From contig NZ_RJSE01000007.1 in assembly GCF_003725695.1 (NCBI RefSeq), positions 1,428,508-1,492,507 on the forward strand: a stretch of 64,000 nt of DNA. The letters run 5' to 3'. The first letter of the stretch is position 1; every line of letters begins with the position of its first letter. Under the pieces are notes generated by a model. It was given only the letters and a program-made list of their open reading frames with translations. It was not told the DNA's origin and ran no database searches. Made by a program: the position numbers and the translations under genes. This DNA comes from Nocardioides marmoriginsengisoli. Lineage in GTDB: Bacteria; Actinomycetota; Actinomycetes; Propionibacteriales; Nocardioidaceae. Positions 42,201 to 50,700 of this stretch are shown in pieces.

Positions 42201-43421
42201 TTATGAAGGTGAGATCTTTCCGGTCACTTCGCCCAAACCGATCCGGCCGCCGAGGACCCCCGGGGCGGTGGCCCGGAGGACGATCTCGTCGCCGTCCTCG
42301 AGGAAGGTGCGCGCGCGGCCGTCGCTCAGCGCGAACGGCTCGGACCCGCCCCAGGAGAGCTCCAGGAACGATCCGCGCTGGTCGCGTTCGTCACCGCTGA
42401 TCGTGCCGGAGGCGTAGAGGTCGCCGGTCCGCAGCGAGGCGCCGTTGACGGTCAGGTGCGCCAGCATCTGGGCAGGGGACCAGTACATCGCCGCGTACGG
42501 CGGTCGGCTGACCACCTCGCCGTTGAGCAGCACCTCGTAGGCGATGTCGAAGCCGGCGCGCTCGCCGACCCGCAGGTACTCCAGCGGCTCCGGGTCCTGG
42601 GCCGGGAGGTCGACCCGGGCCGCCTCCAGCGCGGCCAGCGGCGTCACCCACGGCGAGATCGAGGTGGCGAAGGACTTGCCCAGGAACGGCCCGAGCGGCA
42701 CGTACTCCCAGGCCTGGATGTCCCGCGCCGACCAGTCGTTGAGCGGGGTCACCCCGAAGACGTGGTCGGCGAACGCGCTCGCCGGCACCCGGTCGCCCTG
42801 GGTGCTCGGCACGCCGACCACGAAGCCCAGCTCGGCCTCGATGTCCAGCCTGCGGCTCGGCCCGAACGCCGGCCGTGCTTCTCCCGCACCCGGGCGGCCC
42901 TGACCCACCGGTCGTCGTACCGGCGTCCCGGAGACGACGACGGTCCCGGCCCGGCCGTGGTAGCCGATCGGCAGGTGCCGCCAGTTCGGGGTCAGCGCCT
43001 CCCCGTCGGGGCGGAAGATCCGGCCGACGTTGGTGGCGTGCTGCACCGAGGCGTAGAAGTCGACGTAGTCGGCGACCTCGAACGGCAGGTGCAGGGTCAC
43101 CCTGTCCAGCGGGATCAGGTGCGCCGCCGTACGGGGCTCGTGCACGTCGTTGCCGAGCACCTCGATCAACCAGTCGCGGGCGATGTCCCAGGCCTCGCGG
43201 CCCAGGGCGAGGAACGGGTTCAGCGACGGCCGGCTCCATACCTCCGCGAGGTGCGGGCCGTCGCCGGGGTCGCCCCCGTACGCCGCCACCGCGCTGGCAT
43301 CCATCACGAAGTCGCCGATCCGGACCCCCACCCGCGGTTCCTGGCCGGCGTACGAGAAGACGCCGTAGGGGAGGTTGTCGAGGTCGAAGAGCGACCCGGC
43401 CGCCCCCGTGACCCAGCTCAT
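42201..43421 (-). CDS. fahA: Fumarylacetoacetase
   Basis: 406 residues. Splits fumarylacetoacetate to fumarate and acetoacetate, the last step of homogentisate breakdown. The N-terminal SH3-like part (DNLPYGVFSYAG) and the catalytic hydrolase part with DYVDFYASVQHATNVG, PNWRHLPIGYHGR, DIEAELGFVVG and ARDIQAWEYVPLGPFLGKSF are all present. Start overlaps the stop of the upstream unknown gene by four bases. Confidence 0.95.
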   Translation of the reverse strand: MSWVTGAAGSLFDLDNLPYGVFSYAGQEPRVGVRIGDFVMDASAVAAYGGDPGDGPHLAEVWSRPSLNPFLALGREAWDIARDWLIEVLGNDVHEPRTAAHLIPLDRVTLHLPFEVADYVDFYASVQHATNVGRIFRPDGEALTPNWRHLPIGYHGRAGTVVVSGTPVRRPVGQGRPGAGEARPAFGPSRRLDIEAELGFVVGVPSTQGDRVPASAFADHVFGVTPLNDWSARDIQAWEYVPLGPFLGKSFATSISPWVTPLAALEAARVDLPAQDPEPLEYLRVGERAGFDIAYEVLLNGEVVSRPPYAAMYWSPAQMLAHLTVNGASLRTGDLYASGTISGDERDQRGSFLELSWGGSEPFALSDGRARTFLEDGDEIVLRATAPGVLGGRIGLGEVTGKISPS

Positions 43422-44272
43422 CGCGCCTCCACCAGGCCGAGGTCGACGAGGTCGTCGTGCGGTTCCAGGATGCTGCAGCTGCCGAAGCTGGTGAACCAGC
43501 GCCGGGTCCGGGCCAGCGTCTCGGTGTCGATCCCGTCGAGCAGCACCTCGGCGCGCTCCTCGGCCAGCGCCGCCGCGGTGTCACCGCCGTCGAGGCAGAC
43601 CCGGGTCGCGACCAGGACGTTGAGGAAGCCGTGCTGGCGGACGCCCGTGGCGTCGACCTGACCGAGCGCGTGGTGCAGGCCGGCCGTGCACTTGAACGGC
43701 AGCTCCCGGTCGAGCACCGCGTCGATGCCGGTCGCGAGGTCGGCCACCGAGGGCACCATCTCCGCCTCGACGCCGCCGGTGCGGAACTTCGCCCGGAGCT
43801 CCGCGGTCGCGAGCACGTCCAGTGCGCTCAGCCAGCCGTGCGTGCCCACCGTCCAGCGCGGCAGCTCGACGTACACCTGGACCTCGGAGAGGTCCTCCTC
43901 GACTGCGTCCAGGGCGGTGAGCACCCGGCGCGCGTTGTGCGCCAGGTCGTCCTCGTCGCGGAGCGCGAACTCGAGGGCCCGCAGCCGCAGCGACGGTGCC
44001 CGGCTGGCCCAGCGCACGGACGGCGCGATCGCCCCGGCGCCGCCGCTGACGACCACGTTCACGTCCAGCGGCTCGGCATGGTCCTGCTCGTCCAGCACGT
44101 CGATCAGCTCGGGGACCTTGCCGTCGCCGACCACGAACGAGCCGACCAGGTCGGCGTACTCGGCGCTCCGGTGCTCCCGGTGCTCGGCGACGGCCCGGCC
44201 GAGGGGGAGGTTGCCCGGCGGGAAGATCGCCGCGTCGTCGATGAATCCGGTCAGCCAGGTAGGAGCGCTCAC
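43418..44272 (-). CDS. Conserved unknown protein coupled to fumarylacetoacetase
   Basis: 284 residues, soluble, no signal peptide. Starts MSAPTWLTGFIDDAAIFPPGN and has later PFKCTAGLHHALG and HGFLNVLVATRV segments; alternating helix/strand character suggests an alpha/beta barrel. I do not recognise the family. It is the first gene of the fahA operon, divergent from hmgA, overlapping fahA by four bases. No maleylacetoacetate isomerase gene is visible in the pathway, so this protein is a candidate for that step or for a pathway accessory role (inference). Confidence 0.8.
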   Translation of the reverse strand: MSAPTWLTGFIDDAAIFPPGNLPLGRAVAEHREHRSAEYADLVGSFVVGDGKVPELIDVLDEQDHAEPLDVNVVVSGGAGAIAPSVRWASRAPSLRLRALEFALRDEDDLAHNARRVLTALDAVEEDLSEVQVYVELPRWTVGTHGWLSALDVLATAELRAKFRTGGVEAEMVPSVADLATGIDAVLDRELPFKCTAGLHHALGQVDATGVRQHGFLNVLVATRVCLDGGDTAAALAEERAEVLLDGIDTETLARTRRWFTSFGSCSILEPHDDLVDLGLVEAR

Positions 44273-44278
44273 CCCGCC

Positions 44279-44284
44279 ACGCTA
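44279..44284 (-). promoter_or_regulatory. -10 box, fahA operon
   Basis: TAGCGT on the minus strand, 6 bases before the GTG at 44272. Confidence 0.55.
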
Positions 44285-44336
44285 ACCGGTCCGCCCGGAC
44301 GTCCGGCCCGGACGACGGGTCCGGACATCGACTGGT

Positions 44337-44360
44337 CCGGACGTCGAGCCTGTCGAGATG
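44337..44360 (+). repeat. Dispersed GC-rich repeat, copy 1
   Basis: CCGGACGTCGAGCCTGTCGA plus GATG, between the divergent fahA operon and hmgA. Related copies occur at 45001, 48503 and 54112 (twice). Confidence 0.75.
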
Positions 44361-44373
44361 CCCGAACTCGTGG

Positions 44374-44379
44374 CAGGCT
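44374..44379 (+). promoter_or_regulatory. -10 box, hmgA
   Basis: CAGGCT, 6 bases before the GTG at 44386. Confidence 0.5.
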
Positions 44380-44385
44380 GTCGAC

Positions 44386-45594
44386 GTGGCGTATTACAGA
44401 TCAGTCGGAGAGGTGCCGAAGACCCGTCATACCGCGTTCCGGGCCCCGGACGGCTCGCTGCGGTACGAAGAGCTGATGGGCGAGGAGGGCTTCTCCTCGG
44501 ACTCCTCGCTGCTCTACCACTCCGGGGTGCCGTCGGCGATCGTCGGCAGCACGGTCTGGGAGCTCCCCGACCTGAGCACGGTCCCGAACCATCCGCTGAA
44601 GCCCCGGCACCTCAAGCTCCACGACCTGCCGGCGGGCTCCAACCCGGTCGAGCACCGCCGCCTGGTCCTCGGCAACGCCGACGTCCGGATCTCGTACGTC
44701 GTCGCCGACGCGACCTCCCCGCTGTACCGCAACGCGGTCGGCGACGAGTGCGTCTACGTCGAGTCGGGGAGCGGCACCGTGGAGACCGTCTTCGGCGTCC
44801 TCGGCTACCGGTCCGGGGACTACGTGCTGATCCCGCGGGCGACCACGCACCGCTGGGTCCCCGCGGAGCCGAGCCGGCTCTACGCGATCGAGGCGAACAG
44901 CCACATCGGCCCGCCGAAGCGCTACCTGTCCCGGTTCGGCCAGCTGCTCGAGCACGCGCCGTACTGCGAGCGCGACCTGTACGGTCCGACCGGCACCCTC
45001 GTCTCGACAGGCTCGACGTCCGAACCGGTCACCGACGTCGAGGTGCTCGTCAAGCACCGCGGCAGCGGGCCGGGCGGTCTGGTCGGCACCCGCCTGACCT
45101 ACGCGACGCACCCGTTCGACGTGGTCGGTTGGGACGGCTGCCTCTATCCCTACACCTTCAACGTCGAGGACTTCATGCCGATCACCGGCAAGGTGCACCA
45201 GCCGCCGCCGGTGCACCAGGTCTTCGAGGGGTACAACTTCGTCGTCTGCAACTTCTGCCCGCGCAAGGTCGACTACCACCCGGACTCGATCCCGGTGCCG
45301 TACTACCACTCGAACGTCGACTCGGACGAGGTGATGTTCTACGTCGCCGGCGACTACGAGGCGCGCAAGGGCAGCGGGATCGGCATCGGGTCGATCTCCC
45401 TGCACCCAGGCGGTTACGCGCACGGTCCGCAGCCCTCGTCGATCGAGGCGTCGATCGGGGCGGAGTACTTCGACGAGCTGGCGGTCATGGTCGACACCTT
45501 CCGGCCGCTGGAGCTCGGCGAGGGCGGTCGGGCCGTCGAGGACCCGGCGTACGCCTGGAGCTGGGCCGGTCGCGGTGTAGATTCACCCCCGTAG
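44386..45594 (+). CDS. hmgA: Homogentisate 1,2-dioxygenase
   Basis: 402 residues. Iron-dependent ring cleavage of homogentisate to maleylacetoacetate. Cupin-like; probable ligand region near the C-terminus PVPYYHSNVDSDEVMFYV and SLHPGGYAHGPQP (His/Glu/His). GTG start at 44386. Near residue 206 an in-frame copy of the dispersed repeat (45001-45022) encodes VSTGSTSEP, an apparent insertion in a surface loop that leaves the frame open. Confidence 0.94.
   Translation: MAYYRSVGEVPKTRHTAFRAPDGSLRYEELMGEEGFSSDSSLLYHSGVPSAIVGSTVWELPDLSTVPNHPLKPRHLKLHDLPAGSNPVEHRRLVLGNADVRISYVVADATSPLYRNAVGDECVYVESGSGTVETVFGVLGYRSGDYVLIPRATTHRWVPAEPSRLYAIEANSHIGPPKRYLSRFGQLLEHAPYCERDLYGPTGTLVSTGSTSEPVTDVEVLVKHRGSGPGGLVGTRLTYATHPFDVVGWDGCLYPYTFNVEDFMPITGKVHQPPPVHQVFEGYNFVVCNFCPRKVDYHPDSIPVPYYHSNVDSDEVMFYVAGDYEARKGSGIGIGSISLHPGGYAHGPQPSSIEASIGAEYFDELAVMVDTFRPLELGEGGRAVEDPAYAWSWAGRGVDSPP
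45001..45022 (-). repeat. Dispersed GC-rich repeat, copy 2 (inside hmgA)
   Basis: Reverse complement of copy 1 over 21 bases, in frame within hmgA. Confidence 0.75.
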
Positions 45595-45690
45595 CGCGCA
45601 GGGGAAGCCGGTCCGATGCCGGCGCTGACCCGCAGCCGTAGGTCGCCGGAAGCCCGGCGACGAGCCGGAACACCTGAGCGCTCGGTACGG
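45595..45690 (+). promoter_or_regulatory. Cobalamin riboswitch (aptamer)
   Basis: Conserved blocks in order: GCGCAGGGGAAGCCGGT, CCGGCGCTGACCCGCAGCCGTA (read as CCGGCGCTGACCCGCA then GCCGTA), and the B12 box GAGCCGGAACACCTG near 45662-45676. It begins at the hmgA stop and precedes an ECF transporter operon, the usual context. Binding of a cobalamin should switch the operon off. Confidence 0.9.
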
Positions 45691-45722
45691 CTCCCACCAC
45701 CCGTCGAGGTCGCGGGACGGAG

Positions 45723-45763
45723 CCTGGGGGACTCCCTTCCAGGTTCGCGTCGCAGACCTGGAG
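45723..45763 (+). promoter_or_regulatory. Riboswitch expression platform (SD sequester)
   Basis: CCAGGT (45739-45744) can pair either with CCTGG upstream (45723-45727) or with ACCTGG (45756-45761), which carries the first bases of the GGAGAGAG ribosome site. Mutually exclusive hairpins of this kind control translation. Confidence 0.6.
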
Positions 45764-45770
45764 AGAGATC

Positions 45771-46565
45771 ATGAAGCGCTTCCTGCTGGCCGGCCTGCTG
45801 GCCCTGGCTGCCGGGTACGTCGGCCAGGCCCCGGCCGAGGCCGCCGTCTGCTCGGGGCGCAGCGGTGTCACGGTGGTGGTGCAGTTCCCGGACGACCACA
45901 TCGAGACCGGGTGCGCGCCGGGCGATCCGAGCTCCGGCCTCCGTGCGCTCGAGGCCGCCGGCTTCAGCTGGAACTCGGAGCGGAGCCCGAGCGACACCGT
46001 CTGCGAGATCAACGGCGCGCCCGGAAGCGGCCCTTGCTGGGGCGGCCGGTACTGGAACTACTACCACGCCGAGCGCGGCGGGTCCTGGCGCTACAGCGGT
46101 GAGGGAGCCGGTACCTACGACCCGGCGCCGGGTTCGGTCGAGGGCTGGCGGTTCGGCAACAGGACCGCGCCCAGCCAGGCGCCGCCGGCGGCCTTCGCCA
46201 CCGTGGCCCCCAAGCCCACCCAGAAGCCGAAGCCGACCCCGACCAAGCGGCCCACCCGGAAGCCCAGCCCGACGGCGACCACGACCGCGACACCGAGCGG
46301 GACCCCCAGTACGTCGGCCGCCGCGACCCCGACCGCGACCTCGGGCTCGACCCCGACCTCGGGCTCGACCCCCGTTGCCCCGGGCACCAGCACCTCCGAC
46401 CCGGTCGCCGGACCGTCCGCCTCGGCTGACGCCTCGTCGTCGGCGTCCCAGGGCGCTGCTGCCTCGGACGACGACGGCGGCATCTCCTGGGTGTTCGGCG
46501 TCCTCCTGGTCGGCGTGCTCGCGCTGGCCGGCGGCGCGACTGCGGTAGCCCGCCGCCGAGGCTGA
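45771..46565 (+). CDS. Membrane-anchored DUF4430-like (transcobalamin-type) protein
   Basis: 264 residues. Signal peptide to about AEAA-VC, one domain of about 120 residues (GLRALEAAGF, VCEINGAPG, YWNYYHAERGGSWRYS, GSVEGWRFG), then a Lys/Pro/Thr-rich spacer and a C-terminal span followed by RRRG. The domain reads like DUF4430, which is related to the beta domain of transcobalamin and intrinsic factor. It has two probable disulfides (four Cys in the domain). First gene under the cobalamin riboswitch, so it probably captures B12 or a corrinoid outside the membrane for the ECF transporter (inference). Confidence 0.78.
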   Translation: MKRFLLAGLLALAAGYVGQAPAEAAVCSGRSGVTVVVQFPDDHIETGCAPGDPSSGLRALEAAGFSWNSERSPSDTVCEINGAPGSGPCWGGRYWNYYHAERGGSWRYSGEGAGTYDPAPGSVEGWRFGNRTAPSQAPPAAFATVAPKPTQKPKPTPTKRPTRKPSPTATTTATPSGTPSTSAAATPTATSGSTPTSGSTPVAPGTSTSDPVAGPSASADASSSASQGAAASDDDGGISWVFGVLLVGVLALAGGATAVARRRG

Positions 46566-46566
46566 G

Positions 46567-47664
46567 ATGACGGCCGGTCGACTCCCGCGATCGCTGCACC
46601 CGCTGGCCTGGTGGGGCTGGGCGATCGGGCTCGCGGTCGCCGCGAGCCTGACCACCAACCCGCTGCTGCTCGCGCTGATCCTCGCCGTCGTCTGGCTGGT
46701 GGTGGTCGCGCGTCGCTCGGACTCGCCGTGGGCGCGGGCGTTCCGGCTCTACGTCATCCTCGGGATCGTGATCGTCGTCGTCCGGATCTTCTGGCACGTG
46801 CTGGTCGGCCTGAAGTTCGGCACCATCAAGGTGCTGCCGCTGCCGGAGGTCGCCCTGCCGAGCTGGGCGGACGGGATCAACCTCTTCGGCACCATCTACC
46901 TCGAGGGCTGGATCGGCGCCGCGCTCCAGGGGGCCAAGCTCGGCATCCTGGTGATCGCGATCGGCGGCGCGAACGCCCTGGCCAACCCCAAGCGCCTGCT
47001 CCGCTCGATGCCGCACGCGCTGCACGAGGTCGGCACCGCGGTGGTCGTCTCGGTCAGCGTGGCGCCGCAGCTCGCCGAGAGCGTCCAGCGGGTGCTCCGG
47101 GCCCGGCTGCTCCGCGGCCAGTCCGGGCGCGGGCTCCGGGCCGTGCCGCAGGTGGCGCTGCCGGTGCTCCAGGACACCCTGGACCGGTCGCTGATGCTGG
47201 CCTCCGCGATGGAGTCGCGCGGCTACGGCAGCCGGCGGGAGGCGAGCAGCGGCGCGGCCGGCCGGTTGGCGATCGGCGGCTCGACACTGATCGGACTCCT
47301 CGCGATCGCGTTCGGCATGTACGGCGTCCTGGACCCGACCCGGACGCCCGGCTGGTCCGGCGTACCGGTCCTGGTCCTCGGGATGCTGCTCGCGTTCGGC
47401 GGGATGGCCCTCGGCGGCCGGGAGATCCGGGTGACCCGCTACCGCCGCGACCCGTGGCGCTGGGCGGAGACGGTCACCGTGCTCGCCGGGGTCGCCGCCG
47501 CCACCGGAGCCGTGCTCAGCCAGCAGGCCACGCCCGCGCTGATGGTGATGCCGCTGCAGCCGCTCGCCGCTCCGGGGCTCCCGATCCTGGCGACCGTGGG
47601 TGTCCTGGTCGCCGCGCTGCCCGCGTTCGTCACCCCGCCGACGCCGAAGGTGCGTGCCCGATGA
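46567..47664 (+). CDS. ECF transporter transmembrane subunit EcfT (CbiQ-like)
   Basis: 365 residues; spans at the N-terminus and an extended C-terminal half. The two Arg-containing coupling motifs that contact the ATPase are visible as RARLLRGQ and AMESRGYG. It couples ATP hydrolysis to toppling of the S component. ATG immediately after the DUF4430-like gene; overlaps ecfA by four bases. Confidence 0.88.
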   Translation: MTAGRLPRSLHPLAWWGWAIGLAVAASLTTNPLLLALILAVVWLVVVARRSDSPWARAFRLYVILGIVIVVVRIFWHVLVGLKFGTIKVLPLPEVALPSWADGINLFGTIYLEGWIGAALQGAKLGILVIAIGGANALANPKRLLRSMPHALHEVGTAVVVSVSVAPQLAESVQRVLRARLLRGQSGRGLRAVPQVALPVLQDTLDRSLMLASAMESRGYGSRREASSGAAGRLAIGGSTLIGLLAIAFGMYGVLDPTRTPGWSGVPVLVLGMLLAFGGMALGGREIRVTRYRRDPWRWAETVTVLAGVAAATGAVLSQQATPALMVMPLQPLAAPGLPILATVGVLVAALPAFVTPPTPKVRAR

Positions 47665-49313
47665 CGACCCACGACGGCATTGCGGTCGAGCTGGCCGGCG
47701 TCTCGGTGACCTACGCCGACGCGGCCGGGCCGGTGCTCCGCGACGTCGACCTGACGATCGAGGAGGGCGAGCTCGTCCTCGTCGTCGGGCGCACCGGCTC
47801 CGGGAAGAGCTCGCTGCTCGGCGCGCTCAACGGGCTGGTGCCGCACTTCACCGGCGGGACGCTCACCGGTTCGGTCCGGGTGCACGGCCGCGACACCCGG
47901 GACCACCGGCCGCGCGACCTCGCCGACCTGGTCGGAGTGGTCGGTCAGGACCCGCTCGCCGGGTTCGTCACCGACACCGTCGAGGAGGAGCTCGCCTACG
48001 GGATGGAGCAGCTCGGGCTCGCACCGGACGTGATGCGCAAGCGCGTCGAGGAGACCCTCGACCTGCTCGGCATCGCCGACCTGCGTGACGCCGCCCTCGC
48101 GGACCTCTCCGGCGGCCAGCAGCAGCGGGTCGCGATCGGGTCGGTGCTCACCGCGCACCCGCGGGTGCTGGTCCTCGACGAGCCGACCTCGGCGCTCGAC
48201 CCGACCGGGGCGGAGGAGGTGCTCGCGGCGATCACCCGCCTGGTCCACGACCTGGCCGTGACCGTGGTGATCGCCGAGCACCGGGTCGAGCGGGTGCTCG
48301 CCTATGCCGACCGGGTGGTCCACGTCGTCGACGGCCGGGTCGAGTCCGGGCTGCCCGCGGCGATGATGCGGACGTCGACGATCGCCCCGCCGGTGGTCGA
48401 GCTCGGCCGCTGGGCCGGCTGGGAGCCGCTGCCGATGTCGGTTCGCGACGCCTGGAGGGCCGGGGCAGGATTGCGCCGCGCGCTCGCGGACGCGCCGCCT
48501 GCCCGGACGTCGAGCCTGTCGAGACGTCCCGACGTAGCTGGAGGCGCTCGTCCGCTCCTCTCCGCCGCGAAGCTCTCCGTCCACCACCACGACCTGGTCG
48601 CCGTCCGCGAGGTCGACCTGCAGGTGCACGCCGGGTCGGTGACCGCGCTGATGGGCCGCAACGGCTCCGGCAAGTCCAGTCTGCTCTGGGCGCTCCAGGG
48701 CTCCGGGACCAGGACGTCGGGAACGGTCGCCCTCGCCGAGGGCGGCGACCCCGCCGACCTCGCTCCCGCCGTACGACGGACCCGGGTCGGCCTGGTCCCG
48801 CAGACCCCGGCCGACCTGCTCTACCTGCCGACGGTCGGCGAGGAGTGCGCCCAGGCCGACCAGGAGACGGGCGCCGCGCCGGGCACCTGCCGGGCGCTCC
48901 TCGACCGGATCGTCCCGGAGATCGACGGCCGGCTGCACCCGCGGGACCTGTCCGAGGGGCAGCGGCTCGCCCTGGTGCTGGCGATCCAGCTGAGCGCGGA
49001 TCCGGCGGTGCTGCTGCTCGACGAGCCGACCCGCGGTCTCGACTACCAGGGCAAGGCGGTCCTGGCCGAGGTGCTGCGCGAGCTGGCCGGTCGTGGCCGG
49101 TCGATCCTGCTGTCGACCCACGACGTCGAGTTCGTCGCCGAGAGCGCGGACCGGGTGCTGGTGATCGCGGCCGGCGAGATCGTGGCCGACGGCCCGACCA
49201 GCGAGGTGGTCACCTCGAGCCCGGCGTTCGCGCCGCAGGTCGCCAAGGTGCTCGGGCACGGGCTGCTCACGGTGGCGGACGCGGTCGCGCACGTCGGCGA
49301 GGGTCCACGATGA
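47661..49313 (+). CDS. Fused ECF transporter ATPase (EcfA-EcfA')
   Basis: 550 residues, two ABC domains in one chain. Domain 1: [30 protein letters not shown]. Domain 2 (from about 295): GRNGSGKSS, a degenerate signature LSEGQRLAL, and AVLLLDEPTRGLD. The linker at about residues 275-292 is partly encoded by a copy of the dispersed repeat (ARTSSLSRRPD). Overlaps both neighbours by four bases. Confidence 0.92.
   Translation: MTTHDGIAVELAGVSVTYADAAGPVLRDVDLTIEEGELVLVVGRTGSGKSSLLGALNGLVPHFTGGTLTGSVRVHGRDTRDHRPRDLADLVGVVGQDPLAGFVTDTVEEELAYGMEQLGLAPDVMRKRVEETLDLLGIADLRDAALADLSGGQQQRVAIGSVLTAHPRVLVLDEPTSALDPTGAEEVLAAITRLVHDLAVTVVIAEHRVERVLAYADRVVHVVDGRVESGLPAAMMRTSTIAPPVVELGRWAGWEPLPMSVRDAWRAGAGLRRALADAPPARTSSLSRRPDVAGGARPLLSAAKLSVHHHDLVAVREVDLQVHAGSVTALMGRNGSGKSSLLWALQGSGTRTSGTVALAEGGDPADLAPAVRRTRVGLVPQTPADLLYLPTVGEECAQADQETGAAPGTCRALLDRIVPEIDGRLHPRDLSEGQRLALVLAIQLSADPAVLLLDEPTRGLDYQGKAVLAEVLRELAGRGRSILLSTHDVEFVAESADRVLVIAAGEIVADGPTSEVVTSSPAFAPQVAKVLGHGLLTVADAVAHVGEGPR
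48503..48526 (+). repeat. Dispersed GC-rich repeat, copy 3 (inside the ECF ATPase gene)
   Basis: CCGGACGTCGAGCCTGTCGA plus GACG, in frame in the linker between the two ATPase domains. Confidence 0.75.
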
Positions 49314-50104
49314 CGGCCGTGACGGAGACCGTGCGCACGCCGCCGGCGATCCGGCTGCGCCCGCGCTCGACGGTCGCGATCGCGGTAGCCGCGGTGGCCG
49401 CGCTGCTGGCGTTCTGCTGGCCGCTGCTGGTCTCGGCGGACTCGGTGCTGGCCACCAACACCGCCGCACCGTTGATCCTCGGGCTGGTGCTCCCGGTGGT
49501 GCTCGCCGTGGTGCTGTTCGAGATCAGCGAGGGCGGCCTCGACCCCAAGGCAGTCGCGATGCTCGGGGTGCTGTCCGCGGTGGGGGCGGCGATCCGTCCG
49601 CTCGGCGCGGGCACGGCCGGCCTGGAGACGGTGTTCTTCCTGCTGGTGCTGGCGGGCCGGGTCTTCGGTGCCGGCTTCGGCTTCGTGCTCGGCGCCACCA
49701 CGCTCTTCGGCTCGGCGCTGATCACCGGGGGAGTCGGACCCTGGCTGCCGTACCAGATGCTCGGCGCGTCCCTGGTCGGCCTGCTCGCCGGCTTGCTGCC
49801 GCGGGCCACCGGCCGGGTCGAGCTGCTGATGCTGGCGGCGTACGGCGCCTTCGCCGGGTTGCTCTACGGCGTCCTGCAGAACCTGTCCTTCTGGCCCTAC
49901 AACCTGGGCGAGGACACCTCGATCAGCTTCGTCCCCGGAGCTCCGCTGCTGGAGAACCTCCAGCACTTCGCCGTCTTCACGGTGACCACGGCGCTGGGGT
50001 GGGACCTCGGCCGAGCGCTGACCAACGCCGTGCTGATCCTGGTCACCGGCCCGGCGATCCTGGCGACGCTGCGACGAGCCGCCCGGAAGGCCGCCTTCCG
50101 CTGA
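49310..50104 (+). CDS. ECF transporter substrate-specific component, predicted cobalamin type
   Basis: 264 residues with about six to seven spans and little soluble mass. GRVFGAGFGFVLGATTLFGSALITGGVGPWLPYQM is the S-component-type core (cited in part: FGFVLGATTLFGSALITGG). Specificity for cobalamin or a corrinoid precursor is inferred from the B12 riboswitch and the DUF4430-like partner. Last gene of the operon; converges with DUF1697. Confidence 0.83.
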   Translation: MTAVTETVRTPPAIRLRPRSTVAIAVAAVAALLAFCWPLLVSADSVLATNTAAPLILGLVLPVVLAVVLFEISEGGLDPKAVAMLGVLSAVGAAIRPLGAGTAGLETVFFLLVLAGRVFGAGFGFVLGATTLFGSALITGGVGPWLPYQMLGASLVGLLAGLLPRATGRVELLMLAAYGAFAGLLYGVLQNLSFWPYNLGEDTSISFVPGAPLLENLQHFAVFTVTTALGWDLGRALTNAVLILVTGPAILATLRRAARKAAFR

Positions 50105-50107
50105 GGC

Positions 50108-50638
50108 TCAGCACCACCGCTCGGCGATCTCCCGGATCACCTTGGCGCTCCGGTTGGTCGCGACGCCGATGATCTTGTTCGCCCGGGCGGTGGCGGGTTT
50201 CGCGGTCCCGAACGGGATGTCGTAGAGCAGGTGCATGGCCCGGTCGCTGGCCACGAACCGCACGCCCTCCTGGGTGAGCTCGGTCAGCTCGTCGAGCAGG
50301 TCGGCGGGGATCGGGCGCTTCAGCAGGTTGATGTAGTGACCCGAGGTGTAGCCCTGCTCGGCGATCTCGTCGGCCTCGGCGGCGACGGCGCGGAGCTCGG
50401 CGGGGGTGAAGACCATCGTCGGCACCTCGAAGCCGCGATCGGCGAGGAAGACTCCTTCGAGCTCGGCCTCGATCTTGGCGCGGGAGCGCAGCGGCGAACC
50501 CACCCGGACGTTGCCGGTCTGGATGTAGGTGTCGACGTCGTCGTACCCGGCAGCGGTCAGCGCCGCGCGCAGGTCGGCGGTCTTGTACGGGCGCTTGCCG
50601 ATGTTGACCGCGCGCAGGAAGCCGATGTGGGTGGGCAT
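50108..50638 (-). CDS. DUF1697 protein
   Basis: 176 residues. Starts HIGFLRAVNIGKRPYKTADL, with DVDTYIQTGNVRV and RANKIIGVATNRS, the conserved blocks of DUF1697, a family of unknown function. ATG at 50638 has a TACGGT box 6 bases away; the frame runs 16 codons further. Confidence 0.9.
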   Translation of the reverse strand: MPTHIGFLRAVNIGKRPYKTADLRAALTAAGYDDVDTYIQTGNVRVGSPLRSRAKIEAELEGVFLADRGFEVPTMVFTPAELRAVAAEADEIAEQGYTSGHYINLLKRPIPADLLDELTELTQEGVRFVASDRAMHLLYDIPFGTAKPATARANKIIGVATNRSAKVIREIAERWC

Positions 50639-50644
50639 GCGGCC

Positions 50645-50650
50645 ACCGTA
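50645..50650 (-). promoter_or_regulatory. -10 box, DUF1697 gene
   Basis: TACGGT on the minus strand, 6 bases before the ATG. Confidence 0.55.
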
Positions 50651-50688
50651 GTCGGCACGCACCGACAGAACCGTCGGCCGGCGCACCG

Positions 50689-50694
50689 TAGGCT
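50689..50694 (+). promoter_or_regulatory. -10 box, clpS operon
   Basis: TAGGCT, 6 bases before the ATG at 50701. Confidence 0.6.
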
Positions 50695-50700
50695 GGACCC

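Noticed and set aside
45001-45022. Insertion sequence or transposon scar in hmgA
   Set aside because: No transposase, terminal repeats or target duplication; it fits a short dispersed repeat and keeps the frame.
46611-47660. Long N-terminal extension of the ECF ATPase
   Set aside because: That part is an alternative frame of ecfT; the ATG at 47661 with the ATGA overlap is the true start.
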